Assembly (NCBI RefSeq): GCF_000735585.1
Contig: NZ_JNNO01000004.1
Span: 1-64,000, forward strand
From: Devosia sp. LC5
Lineage (GTDB): Bacteria; Pseudomonadota; Alphaproteobacteria; Rhizobiales; Devosiaceae
Length of the DNA: 64,000 nucleotides
Reading direction: 5' to 3'
The position numbers and the translations under genes are program-made. Positions 17,573 to 26,977 of the stretch are shown here, in pieces; position 1 is the first letter of the stretch; each line of letters opens with the position of its first letter. The notes beneath the pieces are model-generated. The model did no database searches and was not told the DNA's origin. It worked only from the letters and a program-made list of their open reading frames with translations.

Positions 17573-18982
17573 TTGAACCGCTTCGTCCAACTCTGGCGCA
17601 CATCGACGGTCCGGCTGACGGCGACGTTCATCCTGATCTTCGTTATCTTTGCTATCCTGCTGCTGGCCTTTACCGGCTGGCAATCGAGCATCCAGATCCA
17701 GCGCCAGCAGAGCGATGACATCGACCGCGAAGTGCGGCTGTTCCAGCGCATGGATGCTAACCAGAGCATCCGTTCGCTCGCCTTTGCCGTCGAGCGGATT
17801 TCCCGCCAGCCCGGTCCCGGCGTCTACTATCTGGGCGACGCAACGGGGCAATATCTGCTCGGCAATATGACCGACGTGCCGCCCGAAGTGCTGATCACCC
17901 CGGGCGTATATAGTTTTGCCTATGAACGGTCCAATCCGCTGGCCGGGTCCGGCCTGCCCGATATTCGTCCGCCGCGCTCGGGCTATGCCTTGGTCCGCTC
18001 GGTGGAACTGAGCAATGGCCTGCGCCTTGTTGTCGGGCGCGACGTTGTCGAGCGGCGCGGCTATTCGGCCATCATCGTCCAGAGCTTTCTGGTCGGGGTG
18101 CTGGGCATCATTCTCTTTTCGCTGGTCGCCGGTGGGGTCACCGCGCGCCGCGTGCTGCGGCGCATCGACACGATCCGCGACACCTCCACCAAGATCATGT
18201 CGGGCAATCTCTCCGAGCGCATCCCGATCACCAAGCGGCAGGATGAGTTCGATGGCCTTGCCACCAATCTCAACGCCATGCTGGACCGCATCGAGGCGCT
18301 ATTGCAGGGCCTCAAGGAAGTGACCGACAATGTCGCCCACGACCTCAAGACGCCCCTGACACGTTTGCGCAACCAGGCCGAGTCGGCACTGCGAGATGGC
18401 GCCAGCGACGAGACCCGGCAGGCGGCGCTCGAAACCACCATCGCCGAGAGCGACCGCCTGATCCAGACCTTCAATGCCCTGCTGATGATCGCCCGCGCCG
18501 AAGCCGGCGCGCCCTCCGGCGCCTTCAGCGATGTTGATATCAGCGCCGTGGTGGCCGATGTGGCCGAGCTTTACGGCCCCGTGGCTGAGGACGAGGGCAT
18601 AGTCGTTGAAACCGCCATTGCCGAAGGCGTCCACCTGCGTGCCAATCGCGAACTGATCGGCCAGGCCATGGTCAACCTGCTGGAGAATGCGGTCAAATAC
18701 GCCAAGCCCGAAGGCGAAGGCACTGGCCGCATCAATGTGGGCCTGCGCACCGATAGCGGACGCGTGCTGATCGAAGTGGCCGATAATGGCCCGGGCATTC
18801 CCGAGGAAGACCGCAAACGGGTGCTGGAACGCTTCGTCCGGCTGGAAAAAAGCCGGTCCGAAACGGGGTCTGGCTTGGGGCTGTCGCTGGTCGACGCGGT
18901 GACGCGGCTACACGGGGGGACGTTCCGGATCGAGGATAATGCCCCGGGTGTGCGAGCGGTGATCGATCTGCCGGGGGCCTAG
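17573..18982 (+). CDS. HAMP-domain sensor histidine kinase of the second two-component system
   Basis: Membrane kinase of 469 residues: spans at about 17-35 and 166-188 around a periplasmic sensor of 130 residues, a HAMP linker (about 189-240), His256 in the H-box (NVAHDLKTPLTRLRNQ), NLLENAVKYA (N-box), DNGPGIP and GSGLGLSLVDAV. The start codon is TTG at 17573, three bases after the regulator stop; no ATG gives a complete first membrane span. Same operon as the response regulator. Confidence 0.9.
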   Translation: MNRFVQLWRTSTVRLTATFILIFVIFAILLLAFTGWQSSIQIQRQQSDDIDREVRLFQRMDANQSIRSLAFAVERISRQPGPGVYYLGDATGQYLLGNMTDVPPEVLITPGVYSFAYERSNPLAGSGLPDIRPPRSGYALVRSVELSNGLRLVVGRDVVERRGYSAIIVQSFLVGVLGIILFSLVAGGVTARRVLRRIDTIRDTSTKIMSGNLSERIPITKRQDEFDGLATNLNAMLDRIEALLQGLKEVTDNVAHDLKTPLTRLRNQAESALRDGASDETRQAALETTIAESDRLIQTFNALLMIARAEAGAPSGAFSDVDISAVVADVAELYGPVAEDEGIVVETAIAEGVHLRANRELIGQAMVNLLENAVKYAKPEGEGTGRINVGLRTDSGRVLIEVADNGPGIPEEDRKRVLERFVRLEKSRSETGSGLGLSLVDAVTRLHGGTFRIEDNAPGVRAVIDLPGA

Positions 18983-18990
18983 GACCCTTT

Positions 18991-19143
18991 CTTCCCCTCG
19001 CCCCTTGAGGGAGAGGGACAGACCTGACGCGTTCAGCGGACGGTCGGGGTGAGGGGGTTCTGCGCCCTCCATGCTTCACTGCCTGCGGGACCAACCCCTC
19101 ATCCGCCCTTCGGGCACCTTCTCCCTCAAGGGGAGAAGGAAGA
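18991..19143. repeat. Inverted-repeat element between the kinase gene and glnE
   Basis: The left end CCCCTTGAGGGAGAGGG and the right end CTTCTCCCTCAAGGGGAG are near-perfect inverted copies about 110 bases apart, with further GGGGTGAGGGGG and CCCCTCATCCGCCC inside. This is a familiar type of palindromic intergenic repeat in Hyphomicrobiales, unlike the copies at 7880 and 22084. It may end transcription of the kinase operon. Confidence 0.7.
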
Positions 19144-19190
19144 AGCGCCCACGGCTTGCTCTGCCCCACCCGCCAAGCTATCCCTTTTTC

Positions 19191-22073
19191 ATGGTCATTT
19201 CGCTCCGCTCCCTGCCGCCGATCGCGCATCCTCGTTTTGACGCCTGGCTCGCTGAGCTTCCGGCTGATCAACGCGGCATAATCAGCAATGCTGCCAATGC
19301 GCTGGGGCCGTTACTTGAATCAGCGCCCTATCTGTTCGAACTGGCCCAAACCAATGCCGGATGGCTGGCTGAAGCCTTCGCCGACACGGCCGATGGCGCC
19401 TTTGCCGATATCATCGCCGCAGTCGAAACGACAGGCCGCGAGGCGGCTGACGAAAACGCCCTCTCGCCCGTCCTGCGCATCGCCAAGGGCCGCACGGCGC
19501 TGCTGGCGGCAGCGGCTGAAACCGGCGGTGTGTGGACCACCGCACAGGCCACCGCCGCGCTGTCCGATCTTGCCGACGCCGCCCTCGATGCAGCCCTCGA
19601 TTTCCTAATGCGCCAGGCCAGCGCCAAGGGCCTGCTCGCGATCCAGCCTGAGCAGGCCACTGCCGCTCAATCGGGTCTCGCCATTTTCGCGCTGGGCAAG
19701 CATGGCGGGCAGGAGCTGAACTATTCCTCCGACATCGACATCGTCGCCTTCTACGATCCCGAAAAGGGCGTGCTTGCCAATCCGGCGGAGGCGACCAAGG
19801 TCTATTCGCGCATGATCCAGAAGCTGGTCGGGCTGATGGAGGAGCGGCGCGGGCATGGCTACGTGTTTCGCACCGATCTGCGCCTGCGCCCCGATCCGGG
19901 CTCGACGCCTGTCGCCATCTCGTTCGACGCGGCGATGGCCTATTATGAAAGTCGCGGCCAGAATTGGGAACGCGCCGCCTGGATCAAGGCCCGCGCCTGC
20001 GCCGGTGACAAGCAAGTGGGCGAAGCCTTCCTCAAGGAGCTTGCCCCCTATGTCTGGCGCAAGCATCTGGATTTTGCGACCATTGCCGATATCCAGGCCA
20101 TGAAGCGCCAGATCAATATCGCCAAGAATGTCGGCGATATCCGGGTCGAGGGGCACAATGTCAAGCTCGGGCGCGGCGGCATTCGCGAGATCGAATTCTT
20201 CACCCAGACCCAGCAATTGATCGCCGGTGGTCGCGACAAGGCCTTGCGCGTCAAGCCGACCGCGCACGCTTTGGCGGCGCTGGCTGACGCCAACTGGATC
20301 ACGCCCAAGGCCTCCACCGAACTGACGCAGACCTATTGGTATCTGCGCGCCGTGGAAAACCGCCTGCAAATGCTGCGCGACGAGCAGACCCATGTCATGC
20401 CCGCCACCGCCGATGAGGTGGCGGTCATCGGCCGCCTGATGGGCGAGCCGGACCTGATTGCTTTCGAAAACACCTATCGGGCCGCGCTGGAGCGGGTGGT
20501 CGGCTATTATTCCGAGCTCTTCACCGAGGGCGAAACCTTGGGCAGTGGTGAAGGCAATCTGGTCTTTACCGGCAGCGATGACGACCCCGGCACGCTCGAA
20601 ACCCTCACCGCCATGGGCTTTGCCGATCCGCACAAGGCCATCGAGACCGTGCGCAAATGGCACTATGGCAGCTATCCGGCTACCCGCGCCTCTGCCGCCC
20701 GCGCCCACCTCACCGAATTACTGCCGGCCCTCTTGGTGACGCTCGGCAACGCCGGTAACGCGGACGAGGCTTTGGCCCGCTTCGACAATTTCCTCTCGCG
20801 CCTGCCGACCGGCGTACAGCTCTTCGCGCTGCTGCGCAGCCATCCGCATCTGCGCACCTTGCTGGTGCAATTGCTGGCCTCGGCGCCACGCATGGCCGAA
20901 GCGGTGATCCACCGCGCCCATGTCATGGACGGGTTGATCGACCCCGCTTTCGCCAATGACGTGACCCATCGCGACGTGCTGGTCGCCAAGGTCGATGCAT
21001 TCCTCGCCGAAGCGCGCTCCTATGAGGAAATCATCGACCGCGCCCGCATTATCGGGCAGGAGCAGAAATTCCTCATCGCGGCCGGCCTGCTCTCTGGCAC
21101 GGTCAGCGCCAGCGGGGCAGGGGAGCAGTTCACGGCCCTGGCCGAAACCCTGCTCAACCGCCTGTTCGGCAGTGTCCGCACCGAGTTCGAGCGCCGCCAC
21201 GGCGCCATGCCCGGCGGGCGCGTCGCGCTGCTTGCCTTCGGCAAGATGGCCAGCCGTGAAATGACGGTGACCTCCGATCTCGATTTCATCCTGCTCTATG
21301 ACGCGCCCGACGGGGAATCCATCGGCGACAAGCCGCTGAGTACCAATCATTACTACACCCGCCTCACCCAGCGCCTCGTCACGGCCATCACCGCGCCGAC
21401 CGCCGAGGGCGTACTCTATGAGGCCGATATGCGGCTGCGGCCGTCCGGCAATGCCGGCCCGCTCGCCACCGCACTGGCCGGCTTCCGTGCCTATCACCGC
21501 GACAATGCCTGGACCTGGGAACATCTGGCCCTCAGCCGCGCCCGTGTAATCGCCGCCGATGGCGATTTCGGCTTCCAGGTCGATGCTGCCGTCGGGCAGG
21601 TCATGGCCCAGCCGCGCGACGCTGCCACTACGATTGCCGATGTCGTCGCCATGCGCGCGCTGATGGCCAAGGAGCGTCCCGCTCGCCATCCCTTCGATCT
21701 CAAGCTCGCCAAGGGCGGGCTGGTCGATCTCGAATTCATTGCCCAATCCGCCCAACTCGTTGCCGGCGCAACGGTGGGCCTGCCTCAGGCCCTGACAGTG
21801 CAAGTCCTCGCCCGGCTGGGCCAAACCGGCCTTGTGCCCCAGGGCATGCGCCTGGCCGAAATCCACGAGGTCTATTCCACTGTATTGCAGGTGATGAGTT
21901 CGGCGTTGGTCAGCCCGTTCAAGGAAGAAGCGTGGACGAAGGCCTTCAAGGAATTGCTGGCCGGGCTGACGCATTATCCCGATTTCGGGCGGCTGGAACT
22001 GGATCTGGCAACCATGCGAGCCGAGGTGCAGGAAGCGGCCGGCGCCTGGTACGAAAAGGCCAAGGGGCTGTAG
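19191..22073 (+). CDS. glnE: Bifunctional glutamine synthetase adenylyltransferase/adenylyl-removing enzyme
   Basis: Regulates nitrogen assimilation by adding AMP to, or removing it from, glutamine synthetase in response to PII proteins and glutamine. It has two nucleotidyltransferase domains: the de-adenylylating one near residue 170 (GKHGGQELNYSSDIDIVAFYD) with FRTDLRLRPDPG, and the adenylylating one near 682 (FGKMASREMTVTSDLDFILLYD) with YEADMRLRPSGNAG. About 960 residues, the normal length. The ATG at 19191 is chosen because family similarity begins there; the open frame upstream lies in the inverted repeat. Promoter probably within or just after that repeat. Confidence 0.95.
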   Translation: MVISLRSLPPIAHPRFDAWLAELPADQRGIISNAANALGPLLESAPYLFELAQTNAGWLAEAFADTADGAFADIIAAVETTGREAADENALSPVLRIAKGRTALLAAAAETGGVWTTAQATAALSDLADAALDAALDFLMRQASAKGLLAIQPEQATAAQSGLAIFALGKHGGQELNYSSDIDIVAFYDPEKGVLANPAEATKVYSRMIQKLVGLMEERRGHGYVFRTDLRLRPDPGSTPVAISFDAAMAYYESRGQNWERAAWIKARACAGDKQVGEAFLKELAPYVWRKHLDFATIADIQAMKRQINIAKNVGDIRVEGHNVKLGRGGIREIEFFTQTQQLIAGGRDKALRVKPTAHALAALADANWITPKASTELTQTYWYLRAVENRLQMLRDEQTHVMPATADEVAVIGRLMGEPDLIAFENTYRAALERVVGYYSELFTEGETLGSGEGNLVFTGSDDDPGTLETLTAMGFADPHKAIETVRKWHYGSYPATRASAARAHLTELLPALLVTLGNAGNADEALARFDNFLSRLPTGVQLFALLRSHPHLRTLLVQLLASAPRMAEAVIHRAHVMDGLIDPAFANDVTHRDVLVAKVDAFLAEARSYEEIIDRARIIGQEQKFLIAAGLLSGTVSASGAGEQFTALAETLLNRLFGSVRTEFERRHGAMPGGRVALLAFGKMASREMTVTSDLDFILLYDAPDGESIGDKPLSTNHYYTRLTQRLVTAITAPTAEGVLYEADMRLRPSGNAGPLATALAGFRAYHRDNAWTWEHLALSRARVIAADGDFGFQVDAAVGQVMAQPRDAATTIADVVAMRALMAKERPARHPFDLKLAKGGLVDLEFIAQSAQLVAGATVGLPQALTVQVLARLGQTGLVPQGMRLAEIHEVYSTVLQVMSSALVSPFKEEAWTKAFKELLAGLTHYPDFGRLELDLATMRAEVQEAAGAWYEKAKGL

Positions 22074-22083
22074 AACTCCGAAT

Positions 22084-22156
22084 AGACCTCACGGTGAGCC
22101 CCCGATGCGGGCACCCTGCCACGACCTCGTCCGTCGACAGGCTCAGGATGAGGTCT
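22084..22156. repeat. Fold-back intergenic repeat, copy B
   Basis: Ends AGACCTCACGGTGAGCC and GCTCAGGATGAGGTCT match copy A at 7880-7970, with a shorter and different centre. It sits between the convergent glnE and kinase genes, again at a place where a terminator would be useful. Confidence 0.75.
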
Positions 22157-22177
22157 ACTGTCTGATGGCGTGAGTAC

Positions 22178-23842
22178 CTACGCCGCTGCTTCCAGCGCAT
22201 GCCCCGCCACCTGGATTGGCAGCGATATCGCCACAGTGGTGCCCAGCGACGGGCTGGAATCGATCGCCAGCCGTCCTCCGCTCAGCTCCGCAATTGCGCG
22301 GGAAATCGAAATGCCGAGGCCGGGGCCGACTCCATCCCGGGTAAAAGTCGCGTCGCCCAGCGCAAAAGGCTGCGAGAGCGAAGCCAGCCGTTCCTCGTCC
22401 ATGCCGATGCCGGTATCGGTGACCTCGATCACCACCCCATCGGTCGCGGCAAACGCCGCCAGCGTGATCCGCCCGCGGGCCGGGGTGAAGCGGATGGCGT
22501 TTTCAACGATATTGCCGACCATGCGTTGCAGCCCGAGCCGGTCGCCATTGACGATGGCGCCACAGCCCTGGCGGAGGGCAAAGGTCAGCCCGGCGCGCTG
22601 CGCCTGGCCGCGGAAGCGCTGCACCACGCTATCGAGCAGGGCATCGACGGAAACTGGCTCGCTGCGCAATTCCTTGCGGCCGCCTTCGAGTTCGGCCAGG
22701 TCGAGAATGGTGGCGAACGAAGCCAGCAGATGCTCGCCCGAGCTTTTGATGGAATTGACATAATCGGCATAGCGCGCATCGCCCAGCGGCCCATAGGTCT
22801 GGTGCCGCATCAGCTCGGCAAAGCCGATAATGTGGTTGAGCGGAGTGCGGATATCGTGGCTGAGATGGGCAAGGAAATTGGTCTTGGCGTGGCTGGCGGC
22901 TTCGGCCCGCAGCTTTTCCTCGTGATAGCGCCGCGCCAGATGGCGTTGCTCTTCGCGGATCGCTGCGAGCAGGGCATCGGTGCGTTTGCGCTCGGTAATG
23001 TCGCTGACCAGCGTCATGAAGGCGCCGTCATCCAGCGGCCGCTCGTCGATCAGCAGGCACGAGCCGTCCTCGCCATGCAGCTCGAGCAGGCGGCTATGCT
23101 CGTCCTCGCTGATCGGTTTCATATAGCCCCGGGCGATCAGGCGTTTGACCGCATCATGATAGCTGACCTTGACGCCGGTCAGGTTCAGCCGGTCGCGATA
23201 GCGGTCATTGCAGACGATCAACTCGCCCATCCTAGTCCAGCAGGCAACACCCATAGGGATAGCCGCGGCCAGCGTCTGGTAATTCTGGCGCTGCAACAGG
23301 TCGGGCATGCCGGCGCGGCGGCGCCTGAATGCAACCAGCAGGGTGATGAGCACAGCGAGCCCGAATGCAATGCCGCTGCGGGTAGCCATGCCGGCCAGGG
23401 CCGGCATTTGCGCCGCTTCTAGGGCCAGCGTGCCATGCGAACCCAGGGGCACTGCCTGGCCGAATAGGGTCGGCGTGGCAGAGCCGGCATCAGCGCCGGT
23501 CAGGCTGGCCGTGATGACACTGGCATAGCGGCTGGCGGAGTTCACGAGAGCCATTTCCGCGGATTCCGGGGAAACGTCGGCAATATCGGCGGCGATGGCT
23601 GTGCCGATCATGGCCAGCTCGCGCTGCACGTCATCCAGGGTCCGGGCGCTGTCATAGATAAGAAACAGGGTCGCGGCGAGCAGTGAGGTCAGCGCCACCG
23701 CAGCAGTGATCGGGGAGAGCCGGAAACGAGCGGCCAGAGAAGACGGAGCGGCCACGCGGCCCTTGGGGCGGTCAAATTCGGACTGTATTTGGCCCGCGCC
23801 GAATCCTTCGGCGCCGGCGCCGGATTGCTCCGCCGACCGCAT
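22178..23842 (-). CDS. Orphan PAS-domain sensor histidine kinase
   Basis: A 554-residue kinase with no regulator gene next to it. Two membrane spans (about 44-63 and 155-172) around a short extracytoplasmic part, a PAS-like domain at about 186-285 ending DITERKRTD, a coiled segment, the H-box with His329 (NFLAHLSHDIRTPLNHIIGF), NIVENAIRF, and G-boxes DTGIGMDEE and GPGLGISISRA. The H-box style is that of PleC/DivJ-type and other alphaproteobacterial HisKA kinases, so it could feed a cell-cycle or motility phosphorelay (inference). GGGAG precedes the ATG at 23842. Confidence 0.85.
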   Translation of the reverse strand: MRSAEQSGAGAEGFGAGQIQSEFDRPKGRVAAPSSLAARFRLSPITAAVALTSLLAATLFLIYDSARTLDDVQRELAMIGTAIAADIADVSPESAEMALVNSASRYASVITASLTGADAGSATPTLFGQAVPLGSHGTLALEAAQMPALAGMATRSGIAFGLAVLITLLVAFRRRRAGMPDLLQRQNYQTLAAAIPMGVACWTRMGELIVCNDRYRDRLNLTGVKVSYHDAVKRLIARGYMKPISEDEHSRLLELHGEDGSCLLIDERPLDDGAFMTLVSDITERKRTDALLAAIREEQRHLARRYHEEKLRAEAASHAKTNFLAHLSHDIRTPLNHIIGFAELMRHQTYGPLGDARYADYVNSIKSSGEHLLASFATILDLAELEGGRKELRSEPVSVDALLDSVVQRFRGQAQRAGLTFALRQGCGAIVNGDRLGLQRMVGNIVENAIRFTPARGRITLAAFAATDGVVIEVTDTGIGMDEERLASLSQPFALGDATFTRDGVGPGLGISISRAIAELSGGRLAIDSSPSLGTTVAISLPIQVAGHALEAAA

Positions 23843-23989
23843 GGAATTCTCCCGTAAATGAATGGGTTTGCCCTAACCCGATTTGCCCTTAACAAACCAT
23901 GAATCAAGCCGGGGTGCCTTGTCCAGACCCCTCAATGGGGGCTTGGACGCCGTTAGGCAAATTCGAGAGTCGTTTGAATCACTTAGAGG

Positions 23990-24006
23990 CAGAAGAAAAA
24001 TTCTTC
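23990..24006 (-). terminator. Weak AT-rich hairpin after pepN
   Basis: AGAAGAA-AAA-TTCTTCT is a short inverted repeat just beyond the pepN stop, reading as a small stem on the minus strand. The stem is weak, so termination is uncertain. The rest of 23843-24021 shows a CCCCTCAATGGGGG dyad and no gene; it should contain the promoter of the kinase gene on the minus strand. Confidence 0.35.
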
Positions 24007-24021
24007 TATTTTCCGGTTGCC

Positions 24022-26661
24022 TCACTCCGCCAGCATGCGCGCCAGGATATCGGCCGTATTGCGGCTGAGCTTGCCGCCATCCTGCAGCGCGGTGAGCGCG
24101 GAACGGGCAGCTTCGCGACGCTGCGGTTCCAGCATTTGCCAGATACGGAAGCCCGTCAGCACCCGTGCCGCCACTTGCGGATTGCGCGTATCGATATCGG
24201 CCACGACGTCGGTAACGAAGCGGAATGCCGCGCCATCCGGGCGGGTGAATTGCGCCGGATTGCTCATCACAAACGAGCCGAGCAGCGAGCGCAACCGATT
24301 GGGATTGGACTTGGGGAAGTCGGGCGCCGCCAGGATCGCTTTGATGCGCTCCAGCACACCCTCATCCTGCGCCAGCGACGACACCATCAGCCATTTGTCG
24401 AACACCAGCGGATTGGCGGTGAAGCGGGTACGGAAATCGGCCAGCACGGTCGGCGCTTCCGCCGTCCAGGCGCTGCCCAAAATGGTCAGCGCCGCATAGC
24501 GATCGGTCATGTTGGTTGCTTCGCTATATTGCGTTGCCGCCAAAGCCGATGCACCCGCCGCCTCGCTACCGACCAGCAGCGCCAGAACCCGATTGCGTAA
24601 CGCGCGACGGCCCGTGCTCGCGGCATCGGGCTGATAGGGCAGGGTGCTCGACAGGTTGGTATAGGCAATCAGCAAGTCGCGGCCCAGCGGGCTAAACACT
24701 GCTTTGGTCAGTGCGTTGCGCACCTCGTGAATGCGGGCCGGGTCGATATCCTTGCCGATGGTCCGCCCGATCAGCGCCTCGCCCGGCAGGCTCAAGGCCA
24801 GCGCTTTGAACGCGTCGTCAAGGTCCTTGTTGGCCAGCGTATCGGCCATGGCCCGGCTCAAACCATTCACAGAGGCATCCGACCAGGGCTTACCCGTCGC
24901 CGCGCCCACAGCCAACGCAGTTGCCACATCCTGCAAAGCCTGCCAACGGCCATAGGGGTCGCTGTCGTGCTGGGCCAGGAACAGGCGATCGTCCTGCGTC
25001 AGATTGGTGTCGAGATTGACCGGCGCCGAGAACTCGCGCAGCAGCGATGGCACCGGCTTGTTGGCAATGCCCTTGAAGGTGATCTCGGCGCTCGCCTCGC
25101 GCAGCACGATCATGTCGTCCCGCACCTCGCCGCCGCTCACTGCGCTCCAGCCCATCGGGCTGCCATTGGGGCCGATCAGGCCGAACTTGATGGGCAATAC
25201 CAGCGCCTGCTTGGTCGGCTGGCCCGGCGTCGGTAGCGTCTCCTGGCTTAGCGTGAGCGTATAGGTCTGGCTGGCTGCATCATAGCTGTCGCTCATGGTC
25301 AGGCGCGGCGTGCCGGCCTGCAGATACCAGGTCTTGAACTGCTCGAGGTCCACGTCATTGGCTTCGGCGAATACGGCAAGGAAGGCCTCGATCGTGGTCG
25401 CTTCCCCATCATGGCGCTCGAAATAGAGGTCCATCCCCTTGCGGAAACCGGCCTCGCCCAGCAGCGTCGCCAGCATGCGGACGATCTCGGCGCCCTTTTC
25501 GTAGACGGTGGGCGTATAGAAATTGTTGATCTCGCGATACTGGTCCGGCCGGGCCGGGTGGGCCAGCGGGCCGCCATCCTCGGGGAATTGCGCCGAGCGC
25601 AAAGTCACCACATCCGAAATCCGTTTGACCGCACGGCTGCGCTCGTCGCTGGTGAATTCCTGGTCGCGATAAACCGTCAGCCCCTCCTTGAGGCAGAGCT
25701 GGAACCAGTCCCGGCAAGTGATTCTGTTGCCTGTCCAATTGTGGAAATATTCATGCGCTATGACGCGCTCGATATTCTCATAATCGGCATCGGTCGCCGT
25801 TGCCGACTGGGCGAAGACCAGCTTGTCGTTGAAGATATTGAGGCCCTTGTTTTCCATCGCGCCGAAATTGAAATCGGAGACGGCGACGATGTTGAAGATG
25901 TCGAGATCATATTCGCGCCCGAAGCGCCTTTCGTCCCAGGCCATCGAGCGCTTGAGGCTGTCCATCGCCCAATGGCACTGATCTTCCTTGCCATGCTCGC
26001 AATAGATCGCCAGGTCCACCTTGCGGCCCGAGGCGGTGGTGAAGCTGTCGGTGATCGAGCCCAGGTCGCCTGCTACCAGCGCAAAGAGATAGGCCGGCTT
26101 GGGGAACGGATCTTCCCACACCGCAAAATGCATGCCGTCGCCCGCATCGCCCCGGCCCACCAGATTGCCATTGGCCAGCAACACCGGCGCCAGATCGCGC
26201 GGCGCTGTCATGGTCACCTTGAAGGTCGCCAGATTATCCGGCCGGTCGAGATAATAGGTGATGCGCCGGAACCCCTCGGGCTCGCATTGCGTGCACCAGG
26301 TACCGCTCGAGCGGTATAGGCCCATCAGCTTGAGATTGCCCTCGGGCTTGAGCATGACTTCGGTTTCCAGCACGAAGCGGCGCAGCGGCGGCTCGATAAT
26401 AGTCAGGCCATTGTCATCGGCCGCATAGGCGACAAGCGCCAATGGCGCGCCATCGATAGCCACTGAGCCGAGCTTGAGCCCATCCCCGTCCAGCACCAGC
26501 GGCGTACCCGGCGCTGTCTCGGCTTGCGGTTCTATGGTCAGCAGCGCGCGCACCCGCGTCGTGTCGGCCAGAATGCGGAAATCGAGATCCACCGCGGTGA
26601 TTTTGTAGGGGCTGGGGGCATAATCCCTGAGATAGATCGTGTGCTCGGTTTCCGTGCGCAT
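24022..26661 (-). CDS. pepN: Aminopeptidase N (M1 zinc metallopeptidase)
   Basis: Broad-specificity cytoplasmic exopeptidase that trims N-terminal residues. The M1 signatures are present: GAMEN at 267-271, zinc ligands HEYFH at 303-307 (HEYFHNWTGNR) and Glu326 (LKEGLTVYRDQEF). 879 residues, matching the E. coli-type PepN with its long helical C-terminal domain. No signal peptide. It is a single gene with its own promoter region shared with the divergent ABC exporter. Confidence 0.95.
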   Translation of the reverse strand: MRTETEHTIYLRDYAPSPYKITAVDLDFRILADTTRVRALLTIEPQAETAPGTPLVLDGDGLKLGSVAIDGAPLALVAYAADDNGLTIIEPPLRRFVLETEVMLKPEGNLKLMGLYRSSGTWCTQCEPEGFRRITYYLDRPDNLATFKVTMTAPRDLAPVLLANGNLVGRGDAGDGMHFAVWEDPFPKPAYLFALVAGDLGSITDSFTTASGRKVDLAIYCEHGKEDQCHWAMDSLKRSMAWDERRFGREYDLDIFNIVAVSDFNFGAMENKGLNIFNDKLVFAQSATATDADYENIERVIAHEYFHNWTGNRITCRDWFQLCLKEGLTVYRDQEFTSDERSRAVKRISDVVTLRSAQFPEDGGPLAHPARPDQYREINNFYTPTVYEKGAEIVRMLATLLGEAGFRKGMDLYFERHDGEATTIEAFLAVFAEANDVDLEQFKTWYLQAGTPRLTMSDSYDAASQTYTLTLSQETLPTPGQPTKQALVLPIKFGLIGPNGSPMGWSAVSGGEVRDDMIVLREASAEITFKGIANKPVPSLLREFSAPVNLDTNLTQDDRLFLAQHDSDPYGRWQALQDVATALAVGAATGKPWSDASVNGLSRAMADTLANKDLDDAFKALALSLPGEALIGRTIGKDIDPARIHEVRNALTKAVFSPLGRDLLIAYTNLSSTLPYQPDAASTGRRALRNRVLALLVGSEAAGASALAATQYSEATNMTDRYAALTILGSAWTAEAPTVLADFRTRFTANPLVFDKWLMVSSLAQDEGVLERIKAILAAPDFPKSNPNRLRSLLGSFVMSNPAQFTRPDGAAFRFVTDVVADIDTRNPQVAARVLTGFRIWQMLEPQRREAARSALTALQDGGKLSRNTADILARMLAE

Positions 26662-26977
26662 GGCTACATCCAGTCACTGACAGTCAGAAAATAATTGTGT
26701 CTGCCGGGCTACAGCAGACTCGGCTCTTTGTGTATCTTAACGGGCTCGCGACTGCATCGGTTCTTTCTTCTCGCCAAGTGGACGGCATGGGGAAGAAGGC
26801 ACCACAAGCCGCGACACGCTGCTCCTCTGGCCAATTGCGGGCGTATCGAGCGCGGTATCCAAATTTCCCGTCCGGCTTTACGCGCCATCGGTCAGTTCTG
26901 CCTTGACCTCAACCATGCTTGAGGTCCTAGAGGCTCTGGCCATGAACGCTGGGCCCGCGGGCCAGAAACTATGGTGA
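26662..26977. other. Divergent intergenic region between pepN and the ABC exporter
   Basis: 316 bases with two short open frames (26695-26922 and 26697-26906) that lack ribosome sites and family resemblance, so I do not call genes. The notable content is the MerR/SoxR-type operator at 26903-26933 and a GC-rich near-palindrome (GGGCCCGCGGGCC, 26951-26963) between that promoter and the exporter start. Confidence 0.6.
26903..26933 (+). promoter_or_regulatory. SoxR/MerR-type promoter and operator before the ABC exporter
   Basis: GACCTCAA (26905-26912) and TTGAGGTC (26919-26926) form a perfect 8-base inverted repeat around 6 bases, containing CCTCAA-N6-TTGAGG, the half-sites known for SoxR boxes. 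It overlaps TTGACC (-35, 26903-26908) and TAGAGG (possible -10, 26928-26933) with a 19-base spacer, the over-long spacing that MerR-family activators act on. The exporter start is 45 bases further on. No soxR gene is in the window. Confidence 0.6.

Noticed and set aside
18991-19143. Insertion-sequence ends
   Set aside because: Inverted repeats are present but no transposase or target duplication; a palindromic intergenic repeat is the better reading.
26695-26922. Short frames in the pepN-exporter gap
   Set aside because: No ribosome site, and they overlap the SoxR-like promoter.
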